A DNA stretch of 64,000 nt from Brassicibacter mesophilus (GCF_050433385.1 NZ_JBNPXI010000001.1:401548-465547), one strand, 5' to 3'; positions 34,587-44,511 are shown, counted from the first letter of the stretch. Notes: generated by a model not told the origin, from the sequence alone. Program-made: numbers and translations.

Positions 34587-36110
34587 ATGTCATACTTATT
34601 CAAAGGTCTAAATTTTGAAAATATTACTGCTAACCCGAGTGTACAACAACTTAGGGCCATGAGTAAAAAAAATGAAATAACCACAGAATTTCAAAGTCCT
34701 TGCTATGTAACTAAGGTGAGAAATAGAAGTGCTAAAAACTCTTTTATAGTCGATGATATCTCATTAGGTGTAGACCAACAAGGTATAAGCAGGCTTGAGG
34801 CTGATAACATTGTTAGTGAAGTCAACAGTTATTTAAGAGATAAAGAGGTAATACAAATCGATAAAAAAATGGGTATGCACAATAAATACTCATTTAATTG
34901 TAGACTTTATATAACAAAAGAGTATAGTAGAATAGCTTACATGTGGAATAATACTCTTTTCGATCCTGGTGACTCAGAAAACCCTGACTTAGTAAGTGTG
35001 TATGTGCCTGAATGGCCTGAAAGAATAATATTAGTATACCCTGAAGAGGGTATTACCTATATACTCGGTACTGACTATTTTGGAGAGTCAAAAAAATCTT
35101 TTTTAAGAATGGCAATGTATAAAGTAAAGCAAATGGGCGGATTAGGTTTGCATGCAGGCAGTAAGATCTTAAAAGTAAAGAAAGAGGACGGACATATACA
35201 TGATGTAGGATTCATAATGTTTGGATTAAGTGGAACAGGAAAAACTACGCTTACTATACATGACCACGGATTAGAAGGTGAAGAAAAAGCTATAGTAAGA
35301 CAAGATGATGTAATATTTATGGACGAGAATGGATACTGTTCTGGAACTGAAAATGGATTCTTCATTAAAACAGAAGGGCTAGATGAAGGACAAAAAGTTT
35401 TATATAAGGCTGCTACAAGCAAGAATTCTATATTTGAAAACGTTAAGGTATATGAAGATGGAAAAGTAGATTTTGACAATACTGAACTTACGTCTAATGG
35501 AAGAGGTGTTGTTTTAAGAGAAGAAATAGAGAATACTGACAATAGTATAGATTTAACAAAAGCTAATAAGTTGATATTTATTACTAGAAGAAATGACATT
35601 GTTCCTCCTGTAGCAAAGCTTACTAACTCTCAAGCTGCAACTTTCTTCATGTTAGGCGAATCTATTGAAACATCAGCAGGAGATCCAACAAAAGCAGGAC
35701 AATCAAAAAGATGCGTTGGAACAAATCCTTTTATTATTGGACCAGAAGCTGAAGAAGGCCTTAGACTTAAAGAAATACTGGAAAACAATCCAGATATGGA
35801 ATGCTTTATATTAAATACAGGAAGTGTGGGTCAAAAAGAAAGCTCCAAGGGCGAGAAAATAACTATTAAAGTATCTACAACAATAATGAAAGAATTAGCA
35901 AAAGACAATATAGAGTGGGAGTTTGATAAAGATTGGGGATACTTCGTTCCTAAAAATATTGAAGGTATTGATATCCAACAATATAATTCTAAAAACTTCT
36001 ATACTGATATAGAATATAGATCTTTGGTTAATAAATTAAAGCAAGAAAGAAAAGAATGGTTAGCAAGATTTGAAAATCTGGATATCGATATTGTTGATTT
36101 CACAGCATAA
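34587..36110 (+). CDS. pckA: ATP-type phosphoenolpyruvate carboxykinase
   Basis: Interconverts oxaloacetate and PEP using ATP/ADP. The P-loop GLSGTGKTTLT is at about 213-223; RQDDVIFMDENGYCSGTENG and TNSQAATFFMLGESIETSAGDPTKAG follow, with GTNPF near 410. It belongs to a branch rather distant from the Escherichia coli enzyme: GLHAGSKI stands where classical PckA has the CSAN-type sequence. The start at 34587 is set by AAAGGGGGA; the longer frame lacks a site. Beside the serine dehydratases it would link pyruvate and oxaloacetate to PEP, or work in reverse to gain ATP in fermentation. Confidence 0.88.
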   Translation: MSYLFKGLNFENITANPSVQQLRAMSKKNEITTEFQSPCYVTKVRNRSAKNSFIVDDISLGVDQQGISRLEADNIVSEVNSYLRDKEVIQIDKKMGMHNKYSFNCRLYITKEYSRIAYMWNNTLFDPGDSENPDLVSVYVPEWPERIILVYPEEGITYILGTDYFGESKKSFLRMAMYKVKQMGGLGLHAGSKILKVKKEDGHIHDVGFIMFGLSGTGKTTLTIHDHGLEGEEKAIVRQDDVIFMDENGYCSGTENGFFIKTEGLDEGQKVLYKAATSKNSIFENVKVYEDGKVDFDNTELTSNGRGVVLREEIENTDNSIDLTKANKLIFITRRNDIVPPVAKLTNSQAATFFMLGESIETSAGDPTKAGQSKRCVGTNPFIIGPEAEEGLRLKEILENNPDMECFILNTGSVGQKESSKGEKITIKVSTTIMKELAKDNIEWEFDKDWGYFVPKNIEGIDIQQYNSKNFYTDIEYRSLVNKLKQERKEWLARFENLDIDIVDFTA

Positions 36111-36120
36111 AATAGAAAAA

Positions 36121-36160
36121 AACCAACGAAGGACATATAGTTTTCGTTGGTTCTTTTCTT
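36121..36160 (+). terminator. Intrinsic terminator after pckA
   Basis: Ten-base stem AACCAACGAA/TTCGTTGGTT with a 12-base loop and a CTTTTCTT tail on the plus strand. Confidence 0.8.
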
Positions 36161-36196
36161 ATCAAAATGCAATGAGCAGATATTTGCACAAAAATA

Positions 36197-36715
36197 TTAT
36201 TCAGTAAGCAAATATGAAGAAGCTACCTCTACATAATAATCATATACCTCTTCAAAAGTAAGCTCTAATAGCTTTCCTAAATTGATAAATTCACTAAAAA
36301 GCTTTATGTATAACGAAAGAGAATCCATGTAGTTATTTTGAAGTACTTTATGCTTTAAGTCTGTAATATCATCATATATAATACCAAACACTTTAATAAC
36401 GCTCTCTTCTTTAATCATGGAGTTTATAACATCAATATTAATTATATTAAAATGATGAGCGTTGCCTATTGATAACAAAAATTTCATTGCATCAATATAT
36501 CTTATCATAAGTTTTTCTCTTGGTACATTTGGTTTTATTCTAGAGTATTTATAGCACTTAGTTAAATTTGCAATTTCTCCAACCTTTACTTGTAGAGCTA
36601 AAAATCTTAGGTCAAAAACATTCTCTTCTCCAAGTACATTTTCATCAATTTGGGAAAGCTTCTTTATGTTATTCTCCATAACCTCTTGAATTTTAAAAAG
36701 TTGATCTAGATTCAT
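36197..36715 (-). CDS. Divergent all-alpha dUTPase-like protein
   Basis: A 172-residue helical protein that resembles the dimeric dUTPase_2 / all-alpha NTP pyrophosphatase family: LRFLALQVKVGEIANLTKCY, REKLMIRYIDAMKFLLSIGN. In family members the first helix reads roughly VELGELANE and the second EEYVDGLHF. Here the first acidic residue is Lys (QVKVGE) and the second helix keeps only part of the acidic set (YIDAMKF), so catalysis is uncertain. The ATG at 36715 has AAAGGGGCAAGG before it. It may be a retired or repurposed pyrophosphatase. Confidence 0.6.
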   Translation of the reverse strand: MNLDQLFKIQEVMENNIKKLSQIDENVLGEENVFDLRFLALQVKVGEIANLTKCYKYSRIKPNVPREKLMIRYIDAMKFLLSIGNAHHFNIINIDVINSMIKEESVIKVFGIIYDDITDLKHKVLQNNYMDSLSLYIKLFSEFINLGKLLELTFEEVYDYYVEVASSYLLTE

Positions 36716-36822
36716 CGCCTTGCCCCTTTCACACAATTAATTAATACCTGGTCTTAATATCTAGTATATATTTTTTTACTCTAAATGTAAATATATTTTT
36801 TTATTTTTATTGTAAATAAATG

Positions 36823-36846
36823 AAAGGCAGAAAATTATCTGCCTTT
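36823..36846 (-). terminator. Terminator-like hairpin after the EamA transporter gene
   Basis: AAAGGCAGA pairs with TCTGCCTTT around a six-base loop, with CATTTATTT downstream on the minus strand. It lies between the transporter and the dUTPase-like gene. Confidence 0.6.
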
Positions 36847-36896
36847 ATATTATTCTCTAATATTATTCTACTTATGTAATATGTGTCTATATGAGA

Positions 36897-37748
36897 TTAC
36901 TTTGATTTGATAGTTGAATAAAATACAGTGCTTAAAATAATCATTCCACCTATAAGCTCTCTTGATACTGGTATTTCTCTTAATAGAAAAGTAGCGAAAA
37001 CAATGCCATAAACAGGTTCAAGACAAGATATAATACTTGCAGTTTGCGCTTTAACTTCCTTTAGCCCATTAATAAATAAAGAATGTGAAATTCCTGTAAA
37101 AACAATACCTAATATTATAAGTAGTAGAACCTCTTTAGTTTGAACCTCTGGTTTATATACAAATAAAAATGGAATCAATGCAATTGTAGCTATACATTGC
37201 TCGTAAAATGCAATCACTAGACTTGAATACTCTCTTACATATTTTCTATTGAGTATAGACAAGACCCCATAGGTAAACCCAGATAATATACCCCATAAAG
37301 CACCTTGCGTTAAATTATTATCTAGTTTAAATCTTGGAATTACAAGCAGTACCCCTAGAAACGTGATACCTGCAATTATAATATCCTTAAACTTAATTTT
37401 CTCTTTTAAAAAATATGGTTCAAGAAAAGTAACGAAAACAGGAAATGTAGAAAATGTAAGTAATCCTATTGCTACTGTTGATACCTGAATAGACTTAAAG
37501 AAACTGCTCCAATGTATTGCTAAAATAACTCCCATTACTGTCAAATATAAATAATCTTTTCCTTCTTTCAACTTAATATCTTGCTTAAGGTAAAGTAGTA
37601 TAAGTAATAAAAAAAGACTTGACAATAAAACTCTTCCAAGTACAATGATTATTGACGGTAGTGCTATTAGTTTGCCAAATAACCCTGATATACCAAATAA
37701 AAAAACTGCTATATGTATTTCTATTAAACTTCTATTTTTAGTACTCAT
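36897..37748 (-). CDS. EamA-family (DMT) transporter
   Basis: Membrane protein of 283 residues with ten hydrophobic helices arranged as two EamA repeats (about 8-135 and 150-283). Landmarks are VFLFGISGLFGKL, the proline-rich end of the first repeat (LEPYFLKEKIKFKD) and the equivalent in the second repeat, CLEPVYGIVFATFLLREIP. Such proteins export amino acids or metabolites; the substrate is unknown. The ATG at 37748 is preceded by AAAGGAGGATT. It is a single gene. Confidence 0.88.
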   Translation of the reverse strand: MSTKNRSLIEIHIAVFLFGISGLFGKLIALPSIIIVLGRVLLSSLFLLLILLYLKQDIKLKEGKDYLYLTVMGVILAIHWSSFFKSIQVSTVAIGLLTFSTFPVFVTFLEPYFLKEKIKFKDIIIAGITFLGVLLVIPRFKLDNNLTQGALWGILSGFTYGVLSILNRKYVREYSSLVIAFYEQCIATIALIPFLFVYKPEVQTKEVLLLIILGIVFTGISHSLFINGLKEVKAQTASIISCLEPVYGIVFATFLLREIPVSRELIGGMIILSTVFYSTIKSK

Positions 37749-37929
37749 ATAATCCTCCTTTTTTGATATCAAGTCAAAGAGTCATTCGGGACGGTTGTGC
37801 TTGACTTATTTTATCTTTCTCAAATCTTTTTAATTAGGCACTTCTTTATTCAAAAAAACTACGAGCAAACATTTATAACATTTTCTTTTCCTCTACTTCA
37901 TTTATGACATCCACTTGACTTTGCATAAC

Positions 37930-39132
37930 CTATATAATGCCAAAGACCTTTACATTTAAAATTCTCTTTACTATAGAGTAACCTAAAATGTTAACAAAAC
38001 CCACTGCTACCATGCTTGCCAGTGCCGCTCCTGTAATCCCAAGAATAGGTATGAGCAACAAGTTAAGCACTGTGTTAATCGATGCTGCTAATATCTTACC
38101 TATCATATTTGTTTTTGGTCTGCCAGTCATACATACTATATACCATACACTTCCTACAGATGCATTTATTAATTGTCCTATTCCTCTATATACAATAACA
38201 TAGTGTCCTTCAATAAATTCTGCTCCAAAATTTCCTAATATACTTTTTCTAAAAATAATTATAATTAATATTATTACACTTGATATAGCACAGAGTGTTC
38301 TAGCAGATAGCTTATACATATTCCGAAGTTTCTCCATTTCATCATCATGATATAGCTTAGCAACTATTGGCGGAAAAACTGTATTTAAAACGGTTAATAA
38401 AATTGAAGGAAATGTCGCAATTTTTGCTGCAACACTATATACTGCAACCTGTTGTTTATCTAACATATTTCCTATCATTATCATATCTATATTACTAATT
38501 AGAACTGTCATCATTGACCCAACTACTAAGGGCAGTGAATATTTGATTACTTCCTTAGTCATTGTAATTTGTCCGAACATGTTTCTTTGTTTAATAAAAT
38601 AAAAAACACAAGATGCTCCGACTGATATATATGTAGCAATAATTATATTAAAAGTACTAACTCCATATAATCTAAAGAATACCCAAGTAAGAACTATCTT
38701 AAGTACAAGTCCAAATAGAATATTAACTAAAAAGAACTCTTTTATATTCTGCTTAGTCCTATATAGCGAGAAAAACATCTGCTCAACAGATAACATCCAT
38801 ATCAATGGCAGCATAGCTCTAACAGTATTATCCTTATTAAAAACAAATAAGACTGATATAATCAATGAGCTAGATAAAAAATTCAATAAAAATGATGATG
38901 TTACATATTTATTCCCTTCCCTTGGTATAAAATAAAGCAATCCCATATCCAACCCTAATGATGCAATAAAAATAGTCATCGTAACTATTGAGTATCCATA
39001 TGTATACTGCCCCAAGATGTCAGCTCCATAAAGCTTTGTAGCCACAAATGGAAATAACATATTTAATAAAAATGTAGCCATATTTCCTATAAATGAATCA
39101 AAGAGCTTTCTTGTAAAGTTTTCAGTACCCAT
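37930..39132 (-). CDS. Oligosaccharide flippase-family membrane protein
   Basis: Membrane protein of 400 residues with about 11-12 helices, of the Wzx/MOP polysaccharide flippase type: FATNMLFPFVATKLYGADILGQYTYGY-like N-terminus (seen as LLNMLFPFVATKLYGAD), SNIDMIMIGNMLDKQQVAVYSVAAK in the centre, and a C-terminal helix pair. Such proteins flip lipid-linked sugars. No glycosyltransferase gene is adjacent, so the substrate is open. AAGGTGG precedes the ATG. At 400 residues it is somewhat short for the family, but both ends look intact. The following 39133-39394 shows only AT-rich spacer. Confidence 0.8.
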   Translation of the reverse strand: MGTENFTRKLFDSFIGNMATFLLNMLFPFVATKLYGADILGQYTYGYSIVTMTIFIASLGLDMGLLYFIPREGNKYVTSSFLLNFLSSSLIISVLFVFNKDNTVRAMLPLIWMLSVEQMFFSLYRTKQNIKEFFLVNILFGLVLKIVLTWVFFRLYGVSTFNIIIATYISVGASCVFYFIKQRNMFGQITMTKEVIKYSLPLVVGSMMTVLISNIDMIMIGNMLDKQQVAVYSVAAKIATFPSILLTVLNTVFPPIVAKLYHDDEMEKLRNMYKLSARTLCAISSVIILIIIIFRKSILGNFGAEFIEGHYVIVYRGIGQLINASVGSVWYIVCMTGRPKTNMIGKILAASINTVLNLLLIPILGITGAALASMVAVGFVNILGYSIVKRILNVKVFGII

Positions 39133-39394
39133 AAGTTATTACCACCTTGTGTTATTTTAGTAATCTTTAATACTGTCAGCATAAATAGTTTATCAGCTTT
39201 ATTCTTGAATCACAATAAACTGTAATAAATATTAAAATAAAGAAGGTCCTAATGATAATTTTTAATATATCACTAAAACCTTTCAAATATTGTAAGTCCA
39301 TTTCTCTATACTCATTTGCACATTCATTTGCATAATCTCCATTTATTTAAAACTTATCTACTTCATAGGATATATTTATTTCATTACACCTTAT

Positions 39395-40018
39395 TTATTG
39401 CTTTTCAAAATGGTCCACTTCTTCAGCAAATTTTAACACTGCTTCATTTAAAAAGTATTCATATTTTTCTTTATCTAGGATTATAGCGTCATTTTCTAGC
39501 ATTTGCTTTGTTTCTTCTCTAAACTTCTTATATGAGTCATATACTCTCTCAAAAGTTATAAATTCGAATGTATCTAAATCCTTATGATCATTTTTTATAA
39601 CTAGTGTATCAAAATACTCTTTAGAAGCTTTAACATTATAAAACTTGATATTTTTCACAGCAACATTTTTCTTTTCAGTGGAATCTATACTGGAATCAAT
39701 AAGCTTGTCTGAATTATAACTAAAATAGTTATCGTACCAAAGATGACAATAGTATCCTATAAGAAATGATTTTTTTAATTTATCAGTTGTCTTACTTATA
39801 TCTGTTTTCTTTATAAACTTAATCAAATCTATATTTTTATCATCATCTAAAAAATGATATTTTTTAATTTCATCATCATTATAGTCTAACTCAATTTCTA
39901 ATTCATAAACTAAATCTGGTGCTAAAGCACCCAAAATAAAAGCACTTGAGTTATATTTCTCTTTTGCCATTGATAAGTATAATCTTGCAAAGTTTAGATG
40001 TGAACTTTTATCTGGCAT
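39395..40018 (-). CDS. Zinc-dependent phospholipase C-like hypothetical protein
   Basis: A 207-residue cytosolic protein. It has a spaced set of motifs reminiscent of the PF00882 fold: SSHLNFARLYLSM, AFILGALAPDLVYE, KKYHFLDDD and LIGYYCHLWYDNYF. The histidines and aspartates of these motifs would be plausible metal ligands. There is no signal peptide, so an extracellular phospholipase is unlikely. GGGGGAGAAATC precedes the ATG at 40018. I recognise the pattern only loosely, and the function is unknown. Confidence 0.55.
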   Translation of the reverse strand: MPDKSSHLNFARLYLSMAKEKYNSSAFILGALAPDLVYELEIELDYNDDEIKKYHFLDDDKNIDLIKFIKKTDISKTTDKLKKSFLIGYYCHLWYDNYFSYNSDKLIDSSIDSTEKKNVAVKNIKFYNVKASKEYFDTLVIKNDHKDLDTFEFITFERVYDSYKKFREETKQMLENDAIILDKEKYEYFLNEAVLKFAEEVDHFEKQ

Positions 40019-40071
40019 GATTTCTCCCCCTTGTATCATAAAGATTTTATAACTCTAAAACATTAAAAAGT

Positions 40072-40314
40072 TTACTGGCCTTTAATTCTGTAAGTCATTC
40101 CATTTTCAATTTTTATAATATCTCCTACCAGGTCAATATCATTATCATTAACTATTATACCATCTCCATCGTTACATAAATATAACGACCGTCTAGACTC
40201 GATTGAATAAGCGAGAAATTCTTCTATTTTATATATTCCACGATCCCAATGTGGCATGAATTCAAAATCAACTAGTCCTAACCCTTTCATGCTTTTCAGA
40301 TTGTATTCCTCCGA
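40072..40314 (-). pseudogene. Fragment of a peptidase E (S51)-like protein
   Basis: The open stretch from a TAA at 40315-40317 contains LKSMKGLGLVDFEFMPHWDRG, then DGDGIIVNDN and a short C-terminus. This matches the region of peptidase E-type proteins that follows the catalytic serine (KGLGLL...PH). The N-terminal two thirds, including the serine, is absent. An ATG at 40290 would give 72 residues, but GGAGG lies 17 bases away, which is too far. I read it as a remnant; a real small protein is not excluded. Confidence 0.5.
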
Positions 40315-40596
40315 TTATATATCAAATTTCTTGCTATTAATACATATACACCATATGTCACTTAAAAATTACTTCTTTACTATTTCTGTACATTGTTAAA
40401 ATATTCCTCTTTTAAAATAAAATATTAATCTTTGATTTTCTATTAAATGAAAAAGCAAAAAAATCTTTATTATCCATATCATTCTATTTATAATATAATA
40501 AACGAGTACTTATGATTTTGACTTATTAAGTATTTTTATGATGTGACATAAATTTAGTCATCTATGTCAGTATTTCATCACAATGGAGGTATATAT

Positions 40597-41067
40597 ATGA
40601 AAAATCTAGCCATAAAATTAATTGTATTGTTAATTGTTTTGATATCATTAGTCGGTTGCGCACTAGATAAAAATATTCATGAGGACAATACATTACAAGA
40701 CGAAATAATAATAAAAAGTTCTTACGAAAAGCCATTATCATTAAAGGATGAAAACACTATCATTCTTAATGGATTAATGGAAGGAGATGAATATATTGAG
40801 GTAACTGTTAATGGAGAGATATTGGATTTTGAACATGTTTCAGTAGTCTGGGATGAAAATAAAAATGATTTAGAAGAAAAAGAGACGGTAAAAAAGATTG
40901 AAAAGCTTAAGGATCAAACTTTAGTTATTAAAACGTATCAACCTGAAGGTATACCATCTGAAAAGATTAAATGGAAAAGCAGAACTGGAAAGTCTTATGA
41001 ATACATAATTCAAGAGCGTTCTTTAGGTGATACTGATAACAATGTTTTAAAGATTAATTTAGATTAA
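40597..41067 (+). CDS. Putative lipoprotein of unknown function
   Basis: A 156-residue protein with a lipoprotein signal: KNLAIKLIVLLIVLISLVGC, lipobox LVGC with the modified cysteine near residue 21. The mature part is acidic and Lys-rich with no recognised domain (ENTIILNGLMEGDEYIEV, WDENKNDLEEKETV). TGGAGGTATATAT precedes the ATG at 40597; the frame extends upstream but has no site there. It should be anchored on the outer face of the membrane. No partner is evident nearby. Confidence 0.7.
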   Translation: MKNLAIKLIVLLIVLISLVGCALDKNIHEDNTLQDEIIIKSSYEKPLSLKDENTIILNGLMEGDEYIEVTVNGEILDFEHVSVVWDENKNDLEEKETVKKIEKLKDQTLVIKTYQPEGIPSEKIKWKSRTGKSYEYIIQERSLGDTDNNVLKINLD

Positions 41068-41111
41068 AAGATACCAGGTGATCTGAAGGTAATGCATATT
41101 TGCCTAATTAT

Positions 41112-41150
41112 ATCTGTTATGAGAGTTTCATCAAAACCCTCATAACAGAT
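41112..41150. repeat. Inverted repeat downstream of the lipoprotein gene
   Basis: Twelve-base perfect arms ATCTGTTATGAG/CTCATAACAGAT with a 15-base loop. Neither side has a convincing T run, so it is not a classical intrinsic terminator, though it may stabilise the 3' end of the lipoprotein mRNA. Confidence 0.6.
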
Positions 41151-41202
41151 ACTATTAAAAAACATATCGATTAGGTTTTAAATCTAAGATATTGTTGTTA
41201 TT

Positions 41203-43707
41203 TTATTCACTTTCTCTTAATCTTTCAATTATACTATATCTAGAAATACTGTTATAACAAAGTCTTGGTATTAAACAAGCAGAAATCATTATCACTAAAC
41301 CACTTAGAGCAATAGGCATAATATTAAAGCTATATTGGAAAAATGCTATACTACTACTAAGAGAATTTATTCCAAAACTAATTATGATTATTCCTAGAGT
41401 CAGCACAATAGCTATAGTAATTAAGGCATAATACACTCCTTCAAAAGTAAGCATTTTTAAAAGCTGTCCCCTAGTCATGCCTACACCCTCAAGCATAGCA
41501 AATTCTTGCTTCCTTGTAATAATACTTGTAAGCATGGTATTAATAAAGTTCATCAACCCTATAATAAATATTACAGCACTAAGACTGTATCCTATTATAG
41601 AAAATGTAGTTGTGAAATTCTCATACTCCTTTATAAAATCCTCTTTAGAGCGATATTCTAAATTACCATTTGTCTTTTTAATTTCTTTTATACTATTCTC
41701 TATATAACTAGCCTTTTCTTTATCAATAAATATTTGCGCTGTCATTATCTCTGGTTTTTCTACAAAAGATGTGAATACACTCGATGGTATATATGCTCTA
41801 TATTCAGTTGGGTAATACCATCCTACATCAAAGGTATACACTACTTTTACCAGCGCCATAACCTCAAAAGTTTTTTCTTCTCCATTTTCTAAATTAAGAG
41901 TTATCTTATCACCAACATCATAATAGTCACATCCATAGGATTGACTTATTAATACATAATTTCCTGTTAGAAATTTTTGTAAGTCAAATTCGCCTCTAAT
42001 AGTAGTATTTTTATTATACATGTCCATACACCCTGTATCTAAACCATAAAGCTTAACTGATACTTTATCTATATTTTTCATATTATCCTCTACACTTTTT
42101 TCATTTATAGAAGCTTTCTTCATCACATCAAGCTTACGGGCATCTATCATATCATTTGCGAATTTACAATAAATTCTATCAATTCTTTCTACTCCCTCTA
42201 TACTTTTTAGTTCATTATACATTTTCTCATCTACTGTGTCTGCCCCAGTGTAACTGCCCTTGCCAAAATAGGAATAGTCTGCAATAACAATGTCTCCCCT
42301 TATACGATCTTGGAGGTATAAGTCTATATTAAAGCTTCCAAGCAAGTTAGTAATAAAAGAAAACAATATAACGCTTAGAGAAAGAGAAGCAAGAAGTATA
42401 AACGCTTTTTTCTTGTTTCTGAATATATTTGAAAAGGCCATTTTATGAAGCTTGGCACCACTTTTGGATTTTTTCACTCCCCTTTTATTCTTAATTTCTA
42501 TCCCTGTATACCTTACTGCCTCAATAGGAGATACTTTGGATGCGATTTTACCTGGCTTGCTTGAGCTTAAATACACAGTTATTAAAGAAAAAAATGCTGA
42601 GCCTATGAATATAATAGGACTTATTGATATAGTAGTATCCTGCTTTATATTTGATGTACTCATTACCATAGGTACAAGATAAGAGCCTATAAAATAACCA
42701 CTAAACAATCCTATAGGAATACCTATTAAGGATAACATCAATGCTTGTCTTCTTATTATGCCCTTCAATTGCTTTTTAGTAGTTCCTATAGTTTTTAATA
42801 ATCCGTAGTACTTAGTATCCCTTACCACTGAAATATAAAATATGTTATAAATGAGAAGATACCCACTACACATTATGAGTAACGCTATAATTACAAATGG
42901 AATTACATTAGATAAATCTACCTCATAAGTAGCCAAGTATGCCCAGTTTACAGCATATCTTTCCTCTGAAAAATCTATACCTGTATCTTCAACTATCTGT
43001 GCTAAATTATTCTTAGTGTCTTTAACATTATCAAACATAACTACAAGATCTCTTAACCCTGTATATTTGCCATAGTCCTTACTTTCAACTAAATCTATAT
43101 CCTTTAAATACTTATCTACAAAATCCATAGAAACTAGTGCCATTTCTGCTACTGCGACCTCTTTATCACCCTCCCAGAAACCACTTAAAACAAAGCTTTT
43201 AGTGTATTTTTCATCCATAATGGAGTATTCTAATGTGACCTTTTCTCCAACTTTATGAGGTACATTAAGCATATCAAGAACCCATGTAGCAGTAGCTATT
43301 TCATTTTCTTTTTCTGGAATTTTCCCTGTAGTAGGCATGCAAAATCCCCATTTTGCCCAATTTTCGTCTACATATCGAATTTCTACAGGCCTACTTCTTA
43401 GCTCTTTATTTTCTAAATCAGTAATTATAATTGTAGTACCCCACTCCTTAATGAGAGGATGCTGCTTTAATTTATCTGTTTCTTCTTTAGTAAGATATTT
43501 AAATCCACCATGAGCCTTTGAGCCTACCATTCTCATAGTAGCTGCTTGTGTAGAATCAATTATACTTGCACCAATAGTAAATACTGAAGTAAATAATATA
43601 GTAGTAAGTACTATAGCTAAAAGTGCAAAGATATTTCTTGTTTTATTGGCATTAAAACTTCTTTTTGCAAGCTTCGATGTTACTTTGCTATTGTTATTTT
43701 TAATCAT
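41203..43707 (-). CDS. FtsX-like ABC transporter permease
   Basis: Membrane permease of 834 residues with two FtsX modules. An N-terminal helix (ALLAIVLTTILFTSVFTIGAS) is followed by an extracellular domain and three helices (about 270-400), then a second such unit with helix near 440, an extracellular domain, and three C-terminal helices. SPIEAVRYTG near 395 is the usual cytoplasmic link. It works with the ATPase encoded just upstream. Such pumps act on lipids, peptides or antibiotics. The adjacent two-component system suggests stress-induced expression. AGGGGGTAAGC precedes the ATG. Confidence 0.88.
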   Translation of the reverse strand: MIKNNNSKVTSKLAKRSFNANKTRNIFALLAIVLTTILFTSVFTIGASIIDSTQAATMRMVGSKAHGGFKYLTKEETDKLKQHPLIKEWGTTIIITDLENKELRSRPVEIRYVDENWAKWGFCMPTTGKIPEKENEIATATWVLDMLNVPHKVGEKVTLEYSIMDEKYTKSFVLSGFWEGDKEVAVAEMALVSMDFVDKYLKDIDLVESKDYGKYTGLRDLVVMFDNVKDTKNNLAQIVEDTGIDFSEERYAVNWAYLATYEVDLSNVIPFVIIALLIMCSGYLLIYNIFYISVVRDTKYYGLLKTIGTTKKQLKGIIRRQALMLSLIGIPIGLFSGYFIGSYLVPMVMSTSNIKQDTTISISPIIFIGSAFFSLITVYLSSSKPGKIASKVSPIEAVRYTGIEIKNKRGVKKSKSGAKLHKMAFSNIFRNKKKAFILLASLSLSVILFSFITNLLGSFNIDLYLQDRIRGDIVIADYSYFGKGSYTGADTVDEKMYNELKSIEGVERIDRIYCKFANDMIDARKLDVMKKASINEKSVEDNMKNIDKVSVKLYGLDTGCMDMYNKNTTIRGEFDLQKFLTGNYVLISQSYGCDYYDVGDKITLNLENGEEKTFEVMALVKVVYTFDVGWYYPTEYRAYIPSSVFTSFVEKPEIMTAQIFIDKEKASYIENSIKEIKKTNGNLEYRSKEDFIKEYENFTTTFSIIGYSLSAVIFIIGLMNFINTMLTSIITRKQEFAMLEGVGMTRGQLLKMLTFEGVYYALITIAIVLTLGIIIISFGINSLSSSIAFFQYSFNIMPIALSGLVIMISACLIPRLCYNSISRYSIIERLRESE

Positions 43708-43712
43708 ATAGC

Positions 43713-44387
43713 TTACCCCCTAAATGACACAATCTTGCCATCTTCAATTCTTATAATTCTATCTGCAAGCTGTGCTATTTCTTCATTATGGGTTATCATA
43801 ACAATAGTCTGGTTAAATTTTTTACTTGTCACTTTAAGAAGTCCTAAAACCTCCTGACTTGTTTTACTATCTAAATTTCCTGTTGGCTCATCTGCAAGTA
43901 TTATTGAAGGCTTTGCAGCTAATGCTCTTCCAATAGCAACACGCTGCTGCTGACCTCCTGAAAGATTGTTAGGTAGATTATTAAGTTTGCTAGCTAATCC
44001 TAAAGTATTGATAATATCCTCAACATAATCTTTGTCAATTTTATTTCCATCTAATTCTAATGGCAAAACCATATTTTCATATACATTGAGTATAGGTACA
44101 AGATTATAGTTCTGAAAAACAAAGCCTATATTTCTACGTCTGTATATAGTTAATCGCTCTCCATTCATATTGAATATGTTTTTGCCGTCAATAATAACCT
44201 TACCATCTGTAGGTCTGTCTAATCCTCCAAGCATGTGCAAAAGTGTACTCTTGCCACTTCCAGAAGTACCTACAATAGCAACAAATTCACCTTTTTTTAC
44301 TTCTATGTTAATCCCATCTAATGCTCTTACTAGATTAGTATCTTCACCATAATACTTTTTTAAGTTTTCAGCCTTTAAAAGACACAT
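43713..44387 (-). CDS. ABC transporter ATP-binding protein (LolD/MacB type)
   Basis: ATPase of 224 residues. Walker A is GTSGSGKSTLLHMLGGLDRP near 40-59, the Q loop is FVFQNYNLVPILNVYENM, the signature is NLSGGQQQRVAIGRALAAKP and Walker B is IILADEPTGNLD. The residue order is typical of ATPases that drive FtsX-like permeases. The ATG at 44387 is used because GGAGGGATAAAG lies before it; the open frame continues 53 codons upstream without any site and would run into the sensor gene. It lies five bases before the permease gene. Confidence 0.93.
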   Translation of the reverse strand: MCLLKAENLKKYYGEDTNLVRALDGINIEVKKGEFVAIVGTSGSGKSTLLHMLGGLDRPTDGKVIIDGKNIFNMNGERLTIYRRRNIGFVFQNYNLVPILNVYENMVLPLELDGNKIDKDYVEDIINTLGLASKLNNLPNNLSGGQQQRVAIGRALAAKPSIILADEPTGNLDSKTSQEVLGLLKVTSKKFNQTIVMITHNEEIAQLADRIIRIEDGKIVSFRG

Positions 44388-44511
44388 CTTTATCCCTCCG
44401 CTAATATATATTTTGTCAACTAAACATAACTTTGATTTTAAATATATCTTAACAAAACAATGTAACAAACTTCTCTCAAAATACATACTAAATATCACAG
44501 TATTGTTACAT

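Noticed and set aside
41112..41150. Intrinsic terminator for the lipoprotein gene
   Set aside because: The stem is strong, but no T run follows on either strand, so it is listed only as an inverted repeat.
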